NCBI GenBank assembly: GCA_036172665.1
Contig: CM069875.1
Span: 18,259,806 to 18,323,805, forward strand
Reading direction: 5' to 3'
Origin: Prosopocoilus inquinatus
Lineage: Eukaryota; Arthropoda; Insecta; Coleoptera; Lucanidae
DNA: 64,000 nucleotides
The position numbers and the translations under genes were made by a program. The notes beneath the pieces are model-generated. The model worked only from the letters and a program-made list of their open reading frames with translations, was not told the origin of the DNA and made no database searches. Shown piece by piece: positions 1 through 9,652 of the stretch; position 1 is the stretch's first letter, and every line of letters begins with the position of its first letter.

Positions 1-242
1 CATCGAACAGACTAGAATCTTCCAGCGTAGAGACTTCCAGACGGCAGCAAATGATATAAAATGGCCCGGAGTTGACTCACCAGGCAGTCGAGTTCGAACA
101 GCGATCGTCGAAGTTAGATTTTAGTGTGAAAATAAATTGTTACAAATAAATTAGATTTTAAGCTTTATTAAATTACGGTTAAGTTTTTATCGAGTGTTTT
201 ATTCGTTTAAATAAATAAATTTTAAACCCTAGAAACGTAACA
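1..242 (+). repeat. Partial 5' LTR of the macro-domain gypsy element
   Basis: The sequence matches the 3' LTR at 9301-9652 from its internal part through its end at the CCCTAGAAACGTAACA stretch. The window starts inside the LTR, so its TGTGGCGCGCC start is missing. Compared with the 3' LTR it lacks a short stretch near its beginning and has scattered substitutions, so the pair is not recent. A TATAAAA-like box lies near 55. The primer binding site should begin just after 242; I do not assign its tRNA. Confidence 0.88.
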
Positions 243-339
243 GTGGTGTCGGTGTGCGGGTTTGTGCAAATAAATAAACAATTTAAAGTAAATTAAATTT
301 AATCAGATTATTAAATAAGTACAGTATCGGAAAAAAACA

Positions 340-2097
340 ATGGCTACGAGAAAAGTGTTGTTGAAAGACTTAAAAGTGGCCGAATTAAAAACCGAATTGG
401 AAGAACGAGAGTTAGAAACCTGTGGTTTGAAAGGCGCACTTCAACAGCGTCTCCGATCCGATTTGTTGACAGCTGGTGAAGATCCAGAGACCTTCCTTTT
501 TGAAATTTCGTGTGGTCCCGTCGATTTTAATAAAATCTTGAAAGATGAACTTCGAGAACAATCCAGAAATTTCAAGGACGAACTTCGAGAACAATCCAGA
601 AATTTGGACGAGAAGTTTCTAGAACAATCTGGAAATTTCAAGGACGAACTTCGAGAACAATCCAGAAATTTGGACGAGAAGTTTCTAGAACAGTCTGGAA
701 ATTTAGAGAAGCTTAGAGAACAATCCAGAAATTTAGAGGATAAGCTTCTAGAACAATCTGGAAATTTCAAGGACGAGCTTCGAGAACAATCCAGAAATTT
801 AGAGGAGAAGCTTCTAGAACAATCTGGAAATTTCAAGGACGAACTTCGAGAACAATCCAGAAATTTAGAGGAGAAGCTTCTAGAACAATCTGGAAATTTC
901 GACAAATTACAAAATAAATTGTTGGAACAATCTAGAGACTTAGACGAGAAATTTCTAGAGCAATTCAGAAATTTCGACGAGAAACTTCTAGAACAGTCCG
1001 GAAATTTGAAGGGTGAATTTCTAGAACAGACGAAAGGACTCGAAGATAAACTAGTGGTAAAAATATCGGAAGAAACAAGAAACCTGCAAGAAAATGTGGA
1101 AGAAATAATATTCCAGCAGGATAACAAAATCAAAAATCTGGAACAAATCATGGCGGGGTTGCGAGTGTTCGGGGATCAGCCACCAGTAGAAGTACTAGAA
1201 AATAATGAAACCCGAATTGTGGAAGGACCAGCAGAAAATTCGAAATTAAAAATAAAACCACCAACGTTCGATGGAAAGTTTTCTTGGCCCAACTACTTCA
1301 AACAGTTCGAAGCAGCAGCAAAGGCAAACAGATGGACGGCCAGCGAAAAAGCCACTTCGTTAATTGTGGCCTTGAGAGGGGACGCTATCGATGTGCTACA
1401 GACGATGCCGCCAGAGGAACAAGAAGACTTCGACAAGCTGGTGAATAGGATGGAAATGCGTTACGGACAGGCCCATCTGACCGAGGTATACCATGCGCAG
1501 TTGAGAAATCGCTGTCAGAAATCCGGAGAAAGTCTTCAGGAATTCGAAGCAGAGGTTGCGCGTCTGGCCCAGTTGGCATATCCCACAGCTCCTGTTGAAT
1601 TCCTCAAATGTTTGACGGTGCAGACCTTCATAGATGGAATCCGTGACCCAGACAACCAGCAGGCATTGAGAATGACCCATCCGAAGACATCCAAGAACGC
1701 ATTGGCTTATGCCTTGGAATTTGAAGCGGCGAGACGAGTTTCAAGAGGGCATGTCAAGGTGCGAGCGGCTATGGACTTCCAAGAGGAAGAAGAAGAAGAG
1801 TCCGCCAACGCCAAGGTGGGATCTGCTAATAAGGGGCAATCCAAGGAATATGCCACCGCCGAGGATGTTCGCCGCATTGTGGAACAGGTCCTCAAGCAGA
1901 AGAAGCCGCTGGAAAGGCCAGGACGAAGGACATGTTCGCAGGCGATGTCCAAAGCCCAGACAGGATCCAAGGAAGCCACAGTTAAACTAAGCCGGGCCGG
2001 TGCAGAGGGCCAAACGTCGACCCGTATTCAAAGGCCCCCAAAGACGAAAGCCAAACAAGTAATATCCCTACGGCAGTTAACCAGCAGACGTCATTAA
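340..2097 (+). CDS. Gag-like protein with SAP-like domain, hendecad coiled coil and capsid region (copy 1)
   Basis: A structural Gag of 585 residues. Residues about 10-43 fit the SAP DNA-binding motif (L-x-V-x-E-L-K-x-E-L, then G-x-K-x-x-L-x-x-R-L). Residues about 64-275 are a run of 11-residue units of the form x-E-Q-S-x-N plus five residues, expected to form a hendecad coiled coil. Residues about 305-465 are the retrotransposon capsid-like part (PPTFDGKFSWPNYFKQF onward). The C-terminal CCHC knuckle present in copy 2 is destroyed here by a small deletion near 1917. That deletion shifts gag into the pol frame, and the protein then runs into an 83-bp deletion at about 2087 and ends at 2097. 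The ATG at 340 follows the leader about 100 bp after the LTR and is matched by the start at 42537 on the minus strand in the other copy. Confidence 0.88.
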   Translation: MATRKVLLKDLKVAELKTELEERELETCGLKGALQQRLRSDLLTAGEDPETFLFEISCGPVDFNKILKDELREQSRNFKDELREQSRNLDEKFLEQSGNFKDELREQSRNLDEKFLEQSGNLEKLREQSRNLEDKLLEQSGNFKDELREQSRNLEEKLLEQSGNFKDELREQSRNLEEKLLEQSGNFDKLQNKLLEQSRDLDEKFLEQFRNFDEKLLEQSGNLKGEFLEQTKGLEDKLVVKISEETRNLQENVEEIIFQQDNKIKNLEQIMAGLRVFGDQPPVEVLENNETRIVEGPAENSKLKIKPPTFDGKFSWPNYFKQFEAAAKANRWTASEKATSLIVALRGDAIDVLQTMPPEEQEDFDKLVNRMEMRYGQAHLTEVYHAQLRNRCQKSGESLQEFEAEVARLAQLAYPTAPVEFLKCLTVQTFIDGIRDPDNQQALRMTHPKTSKNALAYALEFEAARRVSRGHVKVRAAMDFQEEEEEESANAKVGSANKGQSKEYATAEDVRRIVEQVLKQKKPLERPGRRTCSQAMSKAQTGSKEATVKLSRAGAEGQTSTRIQRPPKTKAKQVISLRQLTSRRH

Positions 2098-2224
2098 GAC
2101 ATCTGGACGCACCGAGCCGACCAAGTGGAGACTGAAAACTGCAACTGGAACATCAGCAACTGTCCACGGTGAAGTAGAGGTTATCATCACCATTGGTTCA
2201 ACTCCAATAAAACACCGTGCACTG

Positions 2225-4741
2225 GTGGCAGATATAGAGGACGAGGCAATTTTGGGCATGGACGTCATGTGTGCCCACGGGTTCCAATTGGACTTAAAGC
2301 GTGGCGTGATGGCGGTCAATAATGAGGAGTTGGTTCTACATCAACGAGGGCACGTGGCCGCTCGAGTAGTCCTCACTGAAGACGTTGTATTACCCAGCAG
2401 GACTGAGGTTATCGTCGACGCAAAACTGGACGGTGTTTTTCAAGATGGGCAAGTCATTATGGTTGAACCTAATACTGATGATCAAAGGATTGGAAGAGGA
2501 GTCCTCGTTGGGAAAATGTTGTTGACGGCGAAGAAGGAAGTACCTGTCCGCCTGATGAACGCCAATTGTTTCTCTGTCAATATCAAGAAAGGAACAGTCT
2601 TGGGAAGCTGCACCATGGTGTCCTCCATCTCCCGGCAACTTGAAACAAACGTGCCAGAAGCGAAAGTCCCAAAGAAATTATGGGAAATGGTTATGTCAAC
2701 AGCCCAGGAATTGACTCCAGATCAGAAGACAAAAGCAAAGAACCTGATCGGCCGCTATCAAGATGTATTTGAGATAGAAAATGGATCCAAGGGAAGAACT
2801 GATGTCGTGAAACACAAAATAGAGACTGGAGAAGAAAGACCTATCCGTCAAGCTCCAAGGCGATTACCGTTGGCGAAGCGTGAGGAAGCGGAACGCATTA
2901 TTCGCGAGATGGAAAAGGATAATGTAATAGAACCATCAAGCAGCCCGTGGGCGTCACCAGTAGTGCTTGTGAAGAAGAAGGATGGGTCCACCAGGTTCTG
3001 TGTAGACTACCGGTTACTCAATAATGTCACCAAGAAGGACAGCTATCCCCTGCCACGGATTGATGATACCCTGGACACCCTGGCCGGCTCAAAGATCTTC
3101 TCAACTTTGGACTTAAAGAGTGGATATTGGCAAGTGGAGCTGGCGCCCGAAGATCGAGAAAAGACGGCGTTTTCCATTGGTATGGGTCTGTGGCAGTTCA
3201 CAGTGATGCCATTCGGATTATGTAATGCCCCAGCGACATTCGAGAGGTTAATGGAGACGGTTCTGAAAGGTCTGTCCTGGACAACGTGCATGGTGTACCT
3301 TGACGACATAATTGTCGTGGGAAAGACGTTCGACGACCACCTAAGGAACCTGGAAGGAGTGTTCCAGCGGCTTCGCGGAGCTGGACTAAAGCTTACCCTC
3401 AAGAAGTGTCACCTGTTCCAGAAGGAAGTGAATTACCTGGGGCACATTGTTAATGGAAATGGAATCGCCGTGGACCCTGTGAAGATTCAGGTGGTGAAAG
3501 ACTGGCCAACTCCCAGAAATAAACACCAAATAAGGAGTTTCCTTGGCCTGTGCACTTACTATCGGCGCTACGTTCCTGGATTTGCAGACATTGCTAAGCC
3601 GTTAACAAAACTCACTGAAGAAGGTCGTCCATTTGAATGGGACCAACAGTGTCAAATTGGCTTTGAACAACTAAAGCAGTACTTGATTAGTGCTCCTATT
3701 TTGAGTTATCCTCTCCCGGAAGGCAAATTCGTCGTGGACACAGATGCTAGCAACGTTGGGATTGGTGGCGTACTCTCCCAGATACAAGAGGGGCAAGAGA
3801 AGGTGATCGGCTACTTCAGTAAAGTCCTATCAAAGCCGGAACGAAACTATTGCGTCACAAGAAGGGAATTGCTAGCCGTCGTAAAAATGATAGAACACTT
3901 CTACAAGTACTTGTATGGTAGACGCTTCCTGCTGAGGACCGACCACGCCGCTCTAAAATGGCTTCTCCGTTTCAAGAACCCAGAAGGGCAAGTTGCACGA
4001 TGGATCGAACGACTTCAGGAGTACGATTTTGAAATTCAGCATCGGGCAGGAACTAGCCATCGAAATGCCGATGCTTTGTCGAGAAGACCCTGTGCCGAAG
4101 ACTGTAAGCACTGTAGTCGTTTGGACGAGAAAGTAGCCACGACTGCGAGGACAGCCATTGTTGACGACAAATGGCAAGCCGAAGAACTGCGAAGAGACCA
4201 GGAGAACGACCCGGATTTGAAATTAGTGCTAGAGTGGAAAAGCAGGGACACGAGGCCTACCTGGGAAGAGGTAGCACCATGTGCACCGTCCGTGAAATCA
4301 TACTGGACGCAGTGGGACTCCATAGTGTTGGATCGTGGCCTTCTGAGACGAAGCATGGAGAATCCAGAAGGCATGGAAGAGAAGACACAGTTACTAATTC
4401 CCAAGAATAGGGTGCCAGAAGTTCTGAGGGAACTTCACGATGGAACTTCGGGAGGGCATCTGGGAGTTAAGAAGACTATGGAGAAGGTGCGCGAAAGATT
4501 TTACTGGGTGAACTGCAAGGAAGACGTGAAGGATTGGTGCAGAAAGTGTGCAGTCTGCGCAGCCAGTAACGGCCCCCACAGGCGGGGTAAGGCTCCCATG
4601 AGACAGTACAACGTTGGAAGTCCTTTTGAGAGAGTTGCCATCGATGTAGCCGGCCCGTTTCCAGAAACGAATGGTGGAAACAAGTACATCGTCGTGGTAA
4701 TGAACTACTTAAGTGGGTTGAAGACTTCCACAAGCTGGTGA
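2225..4741 (+). pseudogene. Pol copy 1: protease C-terminal half, RT, RNase H, integrase start
   Basis: An open frame of 838 codons. It begins inside the protease, because the catalytic Asp-Thr-Gly seen in copy 2 falls in an 83-bp deletion (copy 2 coordinates 5393-5475). RT follows, with YLDD at residues 358-361. RNase H has the VDTDASNVGIGG motif. The integrase HHCC finger is present (H and H in HDGTSGGHLG, C-x2-C in CRKCAVC), followed by the start of the core (VAIDVAGPF). At about 4720 the core is joined to gag, which ends the frame. The product would lack an active protease and most of integrase. Confidence 0.92.
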
Positions 4742-5295
4742 ATAAGATGGAAATGCGTTACGGACAGGCCCATCTGACCGAGGTATACCATGCGCAGTTG
4801 AGGAATCGCTGTCAGAAATCCGGAGAAAGTCTTCAGGAATTCGAAGCAGACGTAGCGCGTCTGGCCCAGTTGGCATATCCCACAGCTCCTGTTGAATTCC
4901 TCAAATGTTTGACGGTGCAGACCTTCATAGATGGAATCCGTGACCCAGACAACCAGCAGGCATTGAGAATGACCCATCCGAAGACGTCCAAGAACGCATT
5001 GGCTTATGCCTTGGAATTTGAAGCGGCGAGACGAGTCTCAAGAGGGCATGTCAAGGTGCGAGCGGCTATGGACTTCCAAGAGGAAGAAGAGGAAGAATCC
5101 GCTAACGCCAAGGTGGGATCTGCTATAAAGGAGCGACCCAGGGAGTATACCACCGCCGAGGATGTTCGCCGCATTGTGGAACAGGTCTTCAAGCAGAAGA
5201 AGCCGCTGGTGTGTTGGAATTGCCAGGAGGAAGGACATGTTCGCAGGCGATGTCCAAAGCCCAGACAGGAACCAAGGAAGCCACAGTTAAACTAA
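4738..5295 (+). CDS. Gag C-terminal part with CCHC zinc knuckle (copy 2)
   Basis: 185 residues nearly identical to residues about 368-550 of copy 1, starting at the tandem-duplication joint. The C-terminus carries an intact retroviral-type knuckle, C159-x2-C162-x4-H167-x4-C172, which binds nucleic acid in Gag proteins. The stop codon at 5293-5295 is immediately preceded by the heptamer GTTAAAC in the gag frame, and pol continues in the -1 frame. The first methionine is internal to the original protein, so this is a Gag fragment and not a full gene. Confidence 0.88.
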   Translation: MNKMEMRYGQAHLTEVYHAQLRNRCQKSGESLQEFEADVARLAQLAYPTAPVEFLKCLTVQTFIDGIRDPDNQQALRMTHPKTSKNALAYALEFEAARRVSRGHVKVRAAMDFQEEEEEESANAKVGSAIKERPREYTTAEDVRRIVEQVFKQKKPLVCWNCQEEGHVRRRCPKPRQEPRKPQLN

Positions 5296-7265
5296 GCCGG
5301 GTCGGTGCAGAGGGGCAAACGTCGACCCGTATTCAAAGGCCCCCAAAGACGAAAGCCAAACAAGTAATATCCCTACGGCAGTTAACCAGCAGTGTCTTCG
5401 TGGATGTCACCATTGATGACATTCCTCACACCATATTGTTGGATACGGGTGCGACGAAGACCATCCTAAGACCCGACGTCATTAAGTCATCTGGACGCAC
5501 CGAGCCGACCAAGTGGAAACTGAAAACTGCAACTGGAACATCAGCAACTGTCCACGGTGAAGTAGAGGTTATCATCACCATTGGTTCAACTCCAATAAAA
5601 CACCGTGCACTGGTGGCAGATATAGAGGACGAGGCAATTTTGGGCATGGACGTCATGTGTGCCCACGGGTTCCAATTGGACTTAAAGCGTGGCGTGATGG
5701 CGGTCAATAATGAGGAGTTGGTTCTACATCAACGAGGGGACGTGGCCGCTCGAGTAGTCCTCGCTGAAGACGTTGTATTACCCAGCAGGACTGAGGTTAT
5801 CGTCGACGCAAAACTGGACGGTGTTTTTCAAGATGGGCAAGTCATTATGGTTGAACCTAATACTGATGATCAAAGGATTGGAAGAGGAGTCCTCGTTGGG
5901 AAAATGTTGTTGACGGCGAAGAAGGAAGTACCTGTCCGCCTGATGAACGTCAATTGTTTCTCTGTCAATATCAAGAAAGGAACAATCTTGGGAAGCTGCA
6001 CCATGGTGTCCTCCATCTCCCGGCAACTTGAAACAAACGTGCCAGAAGCGAAAGTCCCAAAGAAATTATGGGAAATGGTTATGTCAACAGCCCAGGAATT
6101 GACTCCAGACCAGAAGACAAAAGCAAAGAATCTGATCGGCCGCTATCAAGATGTATTTGAGATAGAAAATGGATCCAAGGGAAGAACCGATGTCGTGAAA
6201 CACAAAATAGAGACTGGAGAAGAAAGACCTATCCGTCAAGCTCCAAGGCGATTACCGTTGGCGAAGCGTGAGGAAGCGGAACGCATTATTCGCGAGATGG
6301 AAAAGGATAATGTAATAGAACCATCAAGCAGCCCGTGGGCGTCACCAGTAGTGCTTGTGAAGAAGAAGGATGGGTCCACCAGGTTCTGTGTAGACTACCG
6401 GTTACTCAATAATGTCACCAAGAAGGACAGCTATCCCCTGCCACGGATTGATGATACCCTGGACACCCTGGCCGGCTCAAAGATATTCTCAACTCTGGAC
6501 TTAAAGAGTGGATATTGGCAAGTGGAGCTGGCGCCCGAAGATCGAGAAAAGGCGGCGTTTTCCATTGGTATGGGTCTGTGGCAGTTCACAGTGATGCCAT
6601 TCGGATTATGTAATGCCCCAGCGACATTCGAGAGGTTAATGGAGACGGTTCTGAAAGGTCTGTCCTGGACAACGTGCATGGTGTACCTTGACGACATAAT
6701 TGTCGTGGGAAAGACGTTCGACGACCACCTAAGGAACCTGGAAGGAGTGTTCCAGCGGCTTCGCGGAGCTGGACTAAAGCTTAGCCTCAAGAAGTGTCAC
6801 CTGTTCCAGAAGGAAGTGAATTACCTGGGGCACATTGTTAATGGAAATGGAATCGCCGTGGACCCTGTGAAGATTCAGGTGGTGAAAGACTGGCCAACTC
6901 CCAGAAATAAACACCAAATAAGGAGTTTCCTTGGCCTGTGTACTTACTATCGGCGCTACGTTCCTGGATTTGCAGACATTGCTAAGCCGTTGACAAAACT
7001 CACTGAAGAAGGTCGTCCATTTGAATGGGACCAACAATGTCAAATTGGCTTTGAACAACTAAAGCAGTACTTGATTAGTGCTCCTATTCTGAGTTATCCT
7101 CTCCCGGAAGGAAAATTCGTCGTGGACACAGATGCTAGCAACGTTGGAATTGGTGGCGTACTCTCCCAGATACAAGAGGGGCAAGAGAAGGTGATCGACT
7201 ACTTCAGTAAAGTCCTATCAAAGCCGGAACGAAACTATTGCGTCACAAGAAGGGAATTGCTCTAA
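5211..7265 (+). pseudogene. Pol copy 2: protease, RT and RNase H start
   Basis: 684 codons. The aspartic protease has catalytic D-T-G at residues 78-80 (ILLDTGATKT), which copy 1 lacks. RT has the YLDD box and RNase H the VDTDASNVGIGG motif. The true reading probably enters from gag by a -1 frameshift near 5290 and not from the ATG at 5211. The frame ends because 79 bp, present in copy 1 (about 3871-3950), are missing after 7261; the deletion lies between two GCT repeats and shifts the frame. Confidence 0.92.
5286..5292 (+). promoter_or_regulatory. Candidate -1 ribosomal frameshift site between gag and pol
   Basis: The heptamer G-TTA-AAC sits in phase with the gag codons and abuts the gag TAA. 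The pol frame (-1) is open across the site and continues into protease. GUUAAAC is an established -1 slippery heptamer, used with the same stop-codon arrangement in arteriviruses. I did not fold a downstream stimulator. In copy 1 the same bases (1981-1987) are already read in the pol frame because of an upstream deletion. Confidence 0.6.
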
Positions 7266-7822
7266 AATGGCTTCTCCGTTTCAAGAACCTAGAAGGGCAA
7301 GTTGCACGATGGATCGAACGACTTCAGGAGTACGATTTTGAAATTCAGCATCGGGCAGGAACTAGCCATCGAAATGCCGATGCTTTGTCGAGAAGACCCT
7401 GTGCCGAAGACTGTAAGCACTGTAGTCGTTTGGACGAGAAAGTAGCCACGACTGCGAGGACAGCCATTGTTGACGACAAATGGCAAGGCGAAGAACTGCG
7501 AACAGACCAGGAGAACGACCCGGATTTGAAATTAGTGCTTGAGTGGAAAAGCAGGGACGCGAGGCCTACCTGGGAAGAGGTAGCACCATGTGCACCATCC
7601 GTAAAATCATACTGGGCGCAGTGGGACTCCATAGTGTTGGATCGTGATCTCCTGAGACGAAGCATAGAGAATCAGGAAGGCATGGAACAGAAGACACAGT
7701 TACTGGAACAGAAGACACAGTTACTAATCCCCAAGAATAGGGTGCCAGAAGTTCTAAGGGAACTTCACGATGGAACTAGAGGAAGACTATGGAGAAGGTG
7801 CGCGAAAGATTTTACTGGGTGA
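7262..7822 (+). pseudogene. Pol copy 2 continuation: RNase H end and integrase N-terminus
   Basis: Continues pol copy 2 in another frame after the 79-bp deletion (open from 7238). It covers the gypsy RNase H tail (HRNADALSRRP) and the linker into integrase. A 21-bp tandem duplication at 7684-7725 repeats EQKTQLL. Near 7777 about 20 bp of the integrase zinc-finger region are missing relative to copy 1, and a base is lost near 7903, so the frame ends at 7822. This part is not functional. Confidence 0.88.
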
Positions 7823-7907
7823 ACTGCAAGGAAGACGTGAAGGATTGGTGTAGAAAGTGTGCAGTCTGCGCAGCCAGTAACGGTCCCCACAGGCGGGGCA
7901 AGCCCCC

Positions 7908-8621
7908 ATGAGACAGTACAACGTTGGAAGTCCTTTTGAGAGAGTTGCCATCGATGTAACCGTCATGGCAATGGACTACTTTAGCAAGTGGGTTGAAGCT
8001 TACGCCCTACCTAACCAAGAAGGAGTCACTATTGCGGAAGTCCTTGTCAGGGAATGGATCAGTCGGTATGGTGCACCTATGGAACTGCATTCCGACCAAG
8101 GAAGGAACTTTGAATCGGCCTTGTTCAAAAACGTGTGTACTCTGCTCGGCGTACGAAAAACTAGAACAACTGCACTCCACCCACAGTCGGACGGAATGAT
8201 GGAAAGGTTCAATAGAACCATCAACCGACATTTGTCCAAGGTCGTTTCCGATTATCAGAGGGACTGGGACACGTACATCCCCCTGTTTCTAATGGCATAC
8301 CGCTCATCTGTTCATGAGACAACATGGGAGACTCCCGCGAAAGTGGTATTTGGGCGAGAGCCGAGACTGCCCTGCGACCTGAAGTTTGGTGTGAAGCCTG
8401 GCGAAGTCTCTGCCGACGAAGATTACGTGAGCAAATTACGCAGGAAAATGGATGATATCCACAACCAAGTGCGTCACAATATACAGACGGCCAGCGATCG
8501 GATAAAGGAGCACTATGACATCAACGCTCAACACGGGGGATACCAACCTGGAGCACTGGTCTGGCTTTATAACCCCCAAAGACGTCGAGGCCTCTCCCCA
8601 AAATTGCAGACCTCTTGGTAA
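7908..8621 (+). pseudogene. Pol copy 2: integrase catalytic core to GPY region
   Basis: 237 codons of a gypsy integrase. The D,D-35-E triad is visible as D16 (AIDV), D63 (HSDQG) and E99 (MMERFNR). Roughly 36 bp are missing just after the first Asp compared with copy 1, removing part of the first core strand. The frame ends at TAA 8619-8621, where the minus-strand copy (near 41000) reads on through the W-x-G-P-Y module. This is therefore a single nonsense change; the next frame at 8634 is in phase. Confidence 0.9.
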
Positions 8622-8633
8622 GGTCCTTACAAA

Positions 8634-9467
8634 GTGATGAAACGGATCAATGACGTCGTTTACCGCATCAAGAAGGTCCCCCATGGCAAACCCAAAGTAA
8701 TCCACTTCAACCGGATAGCCCCTTACCATGGAGAAGCAGATGAAGGGACTGTACAAAGGGCGCAAGTTTCCGAAGTGAACTTCGAAACCTTCATGTCTCA
8801 TCACGCCGAAGGAAGCAAGGCACGGTTTGGAGTGACCACGGAGAAGCAACAAGATCTCTTTAAAGTGCCACTGGAGTACAGTCTGGCCCACTGCGTAGCA
8901 GAAGACCTGAAAATGTCCAAAGGAATTGCTCAGGTGTTTAGGAAGAAATTTTGCCAAATCGAGGAGCTACGAAGACAGCATCCCATGGTAGGCAAGAGCT
9001 TGCAGATCATTCATTCGACGGCAGATCGGAGGCGCCACGTGCATTATTTAGTCACTAAGAAGACATCAAGCGGTAAACCTGACTATAAAAGTATGTGGAG
9101 AGCCCTATATAGCCTGAGGAGACAGCTAATAGAGAACCATCAGATGAAGTTAGCCATCCCCAAATTGGGCTGCGGATTGGACGGACTAGACTGGAGAGTA
9201 ATTCGAAGCAAGAATGGGCCAGCATGTCGATTCCGACACCTTCCTTCAAGACTATCACCAGGAACATTTCGAGACGAAACGTTTTTAAGAAGGGGGGCAG
9301 TGTGGCGCGCCACCCGGCTTAGCTCAAGGCGTCAAGAAGTCGGTTCGTTATGCGTCATTGGCTGCCACGCCACCGGGGTCTACATCGAACAGACTAGACT
9401 TTTCCGGCGATGGAACAAACTCGAATCTTCCAGCGTGGAGAATTCGCGACGGCCGCTAACGATATAA
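8634..9467 (+). CDS. Pol C-terminus: integrase GPY tail, TARG1/OARD1-like macro domain (truncated), CCCH remnant
   Basis: Residues 1-31 end the integrase GPY module. Residues about 62-192 resemble the macro domain of TARG1/OARD1-type ADP-ribose glycohydrolases: SLAHCVAEDLKMSKGIA near 83-99, then VHYLVTKK at 136-143 and LGCGLD at 178-183. The Lys in TKK and the Asp in GCGLD align with the catalytic Lys and Asp of TARG1. Compared with the minus-strand copy, 120 bp (40 residues) are deleted in frame after residue 192, removing the last strand and helix of the fold and the first two cysteines of the CCCH finger; only C-x3-H remains. The frame runs into the 3' LTR. The domain is joined to Pol and is not an independent host gene. 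Assignment is by recalled motif similarity. Confidence 0.78.
   Translation: MMKRINDVVYRIKKVPHGKPKVIHFNRIAPYHGEADEGTVQRAQVSEVNFETFMSHHAEGSKARFGVTTEKQQDLFKVPLEYSLAHCVAEDLKMSKGIAQVFRKKFCQIEELRRQHPMVGKSLQIIHSTADRRRHVHYLVTKKTSSGKPDYKSMWRALYSLRRQLIENHQMKLAIPKLGCGLDGLDWRVIRSKNGPACRFRHLPSRLSPGTFRDETFLRRGAVWRATRLSSRRQEVGSLCVIGCHATGVYIEQTRLFRRWNKLESSSVENSRRPLTI
9287..9300 (+). other. Polypurine tract
   Basis: A purine run (AAGAAGGGGGGCAG) directly before the LTR start TGTGGCGCGCC, as required for plus-strand priming in LTR retrotransposons. The same layout appears on the minus strand at 40161-40174. Confidence 0.85.
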
Positions 9468-9652
9468 AATCGGCCAAAGTTGACTCACCAGTCAGTCGAA
9501 TTCTAACAGCGATCGTCGAAGTTAGACTTTTAGTGTGTAAATAAATTGTTACAAATAAATTAGTTTTTAAGCTTTATTAAATTACGGTTAAGTTTTTATG
9601 GAGTGTTTTATTTATTTTAAATAAATAAACTTTAAACCCTAGAAACGTAATA
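9301..9652 (+). repeat. 3' LTR of the macro-domain gypsy element
   Basis: About 352 bp. It starts with a palindromic GTGGCGCGCCAC after the first T and matches the 5' LTR remnant and both minus-strand LTRs (39806-40160, 42637-42992). The end appears as ...ACGTAATA, with TA where the 5' LTR has CA. The Pol frame extends about 170 bp into it. Confidence 0.87.

Larger units (their letters stand above)
1..9652 (+). mobile_element. Ty3/gypsy LTR retrotransposon with macro domain, internally tandem-duplicated
   Basis: Layout is partial 5' LTR, gag, pol copy 1, second partial gag, pol copy 2, macro domain, polypurine tract and 3' LTR. The order PR-RT-RNase H-integrase is diagnostic of Ty3/gypsy. 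Gag-pol from about 1425 is repeated from about 4722 (offset 3297 bp before indels). The joint lies in the integrase core of copy 1, where a short GAAG-type homology is shared with gag. Copy 1 lacks the Gag zinc knuckle and the protease DTG; copy 2 keeps both but lacks the Gag N-terminus and has several small deletions. Neither copy alone is complete. A related, differently damaged copy lies at 39806-42992 on the minus strand. Confidence 0.93.

Noticed and set aside
441..1151. Long minus-strand frame of 236 codons across the gag repeats
   Set aside because: It is the mirror of the 33-bp coding repeat; Ser/Phe/Cys-rich with no domain, and the plus-strand Gag explains it.
4036..4404. Minus-strand frames inside pol (also at 3043-3402, 6431-6790 and 40562-41122 on the opposite strand of pol)
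   Set aside because: Shadows of conserved Pol coding; they recur only because the element does.
8634..9467. Host OARD1-like gene inserted next to a gypsy element
   Set aside because: The domain is in phase with the integrase tail, lies inside the LTRs, and occurs in the same place in an independent copy.
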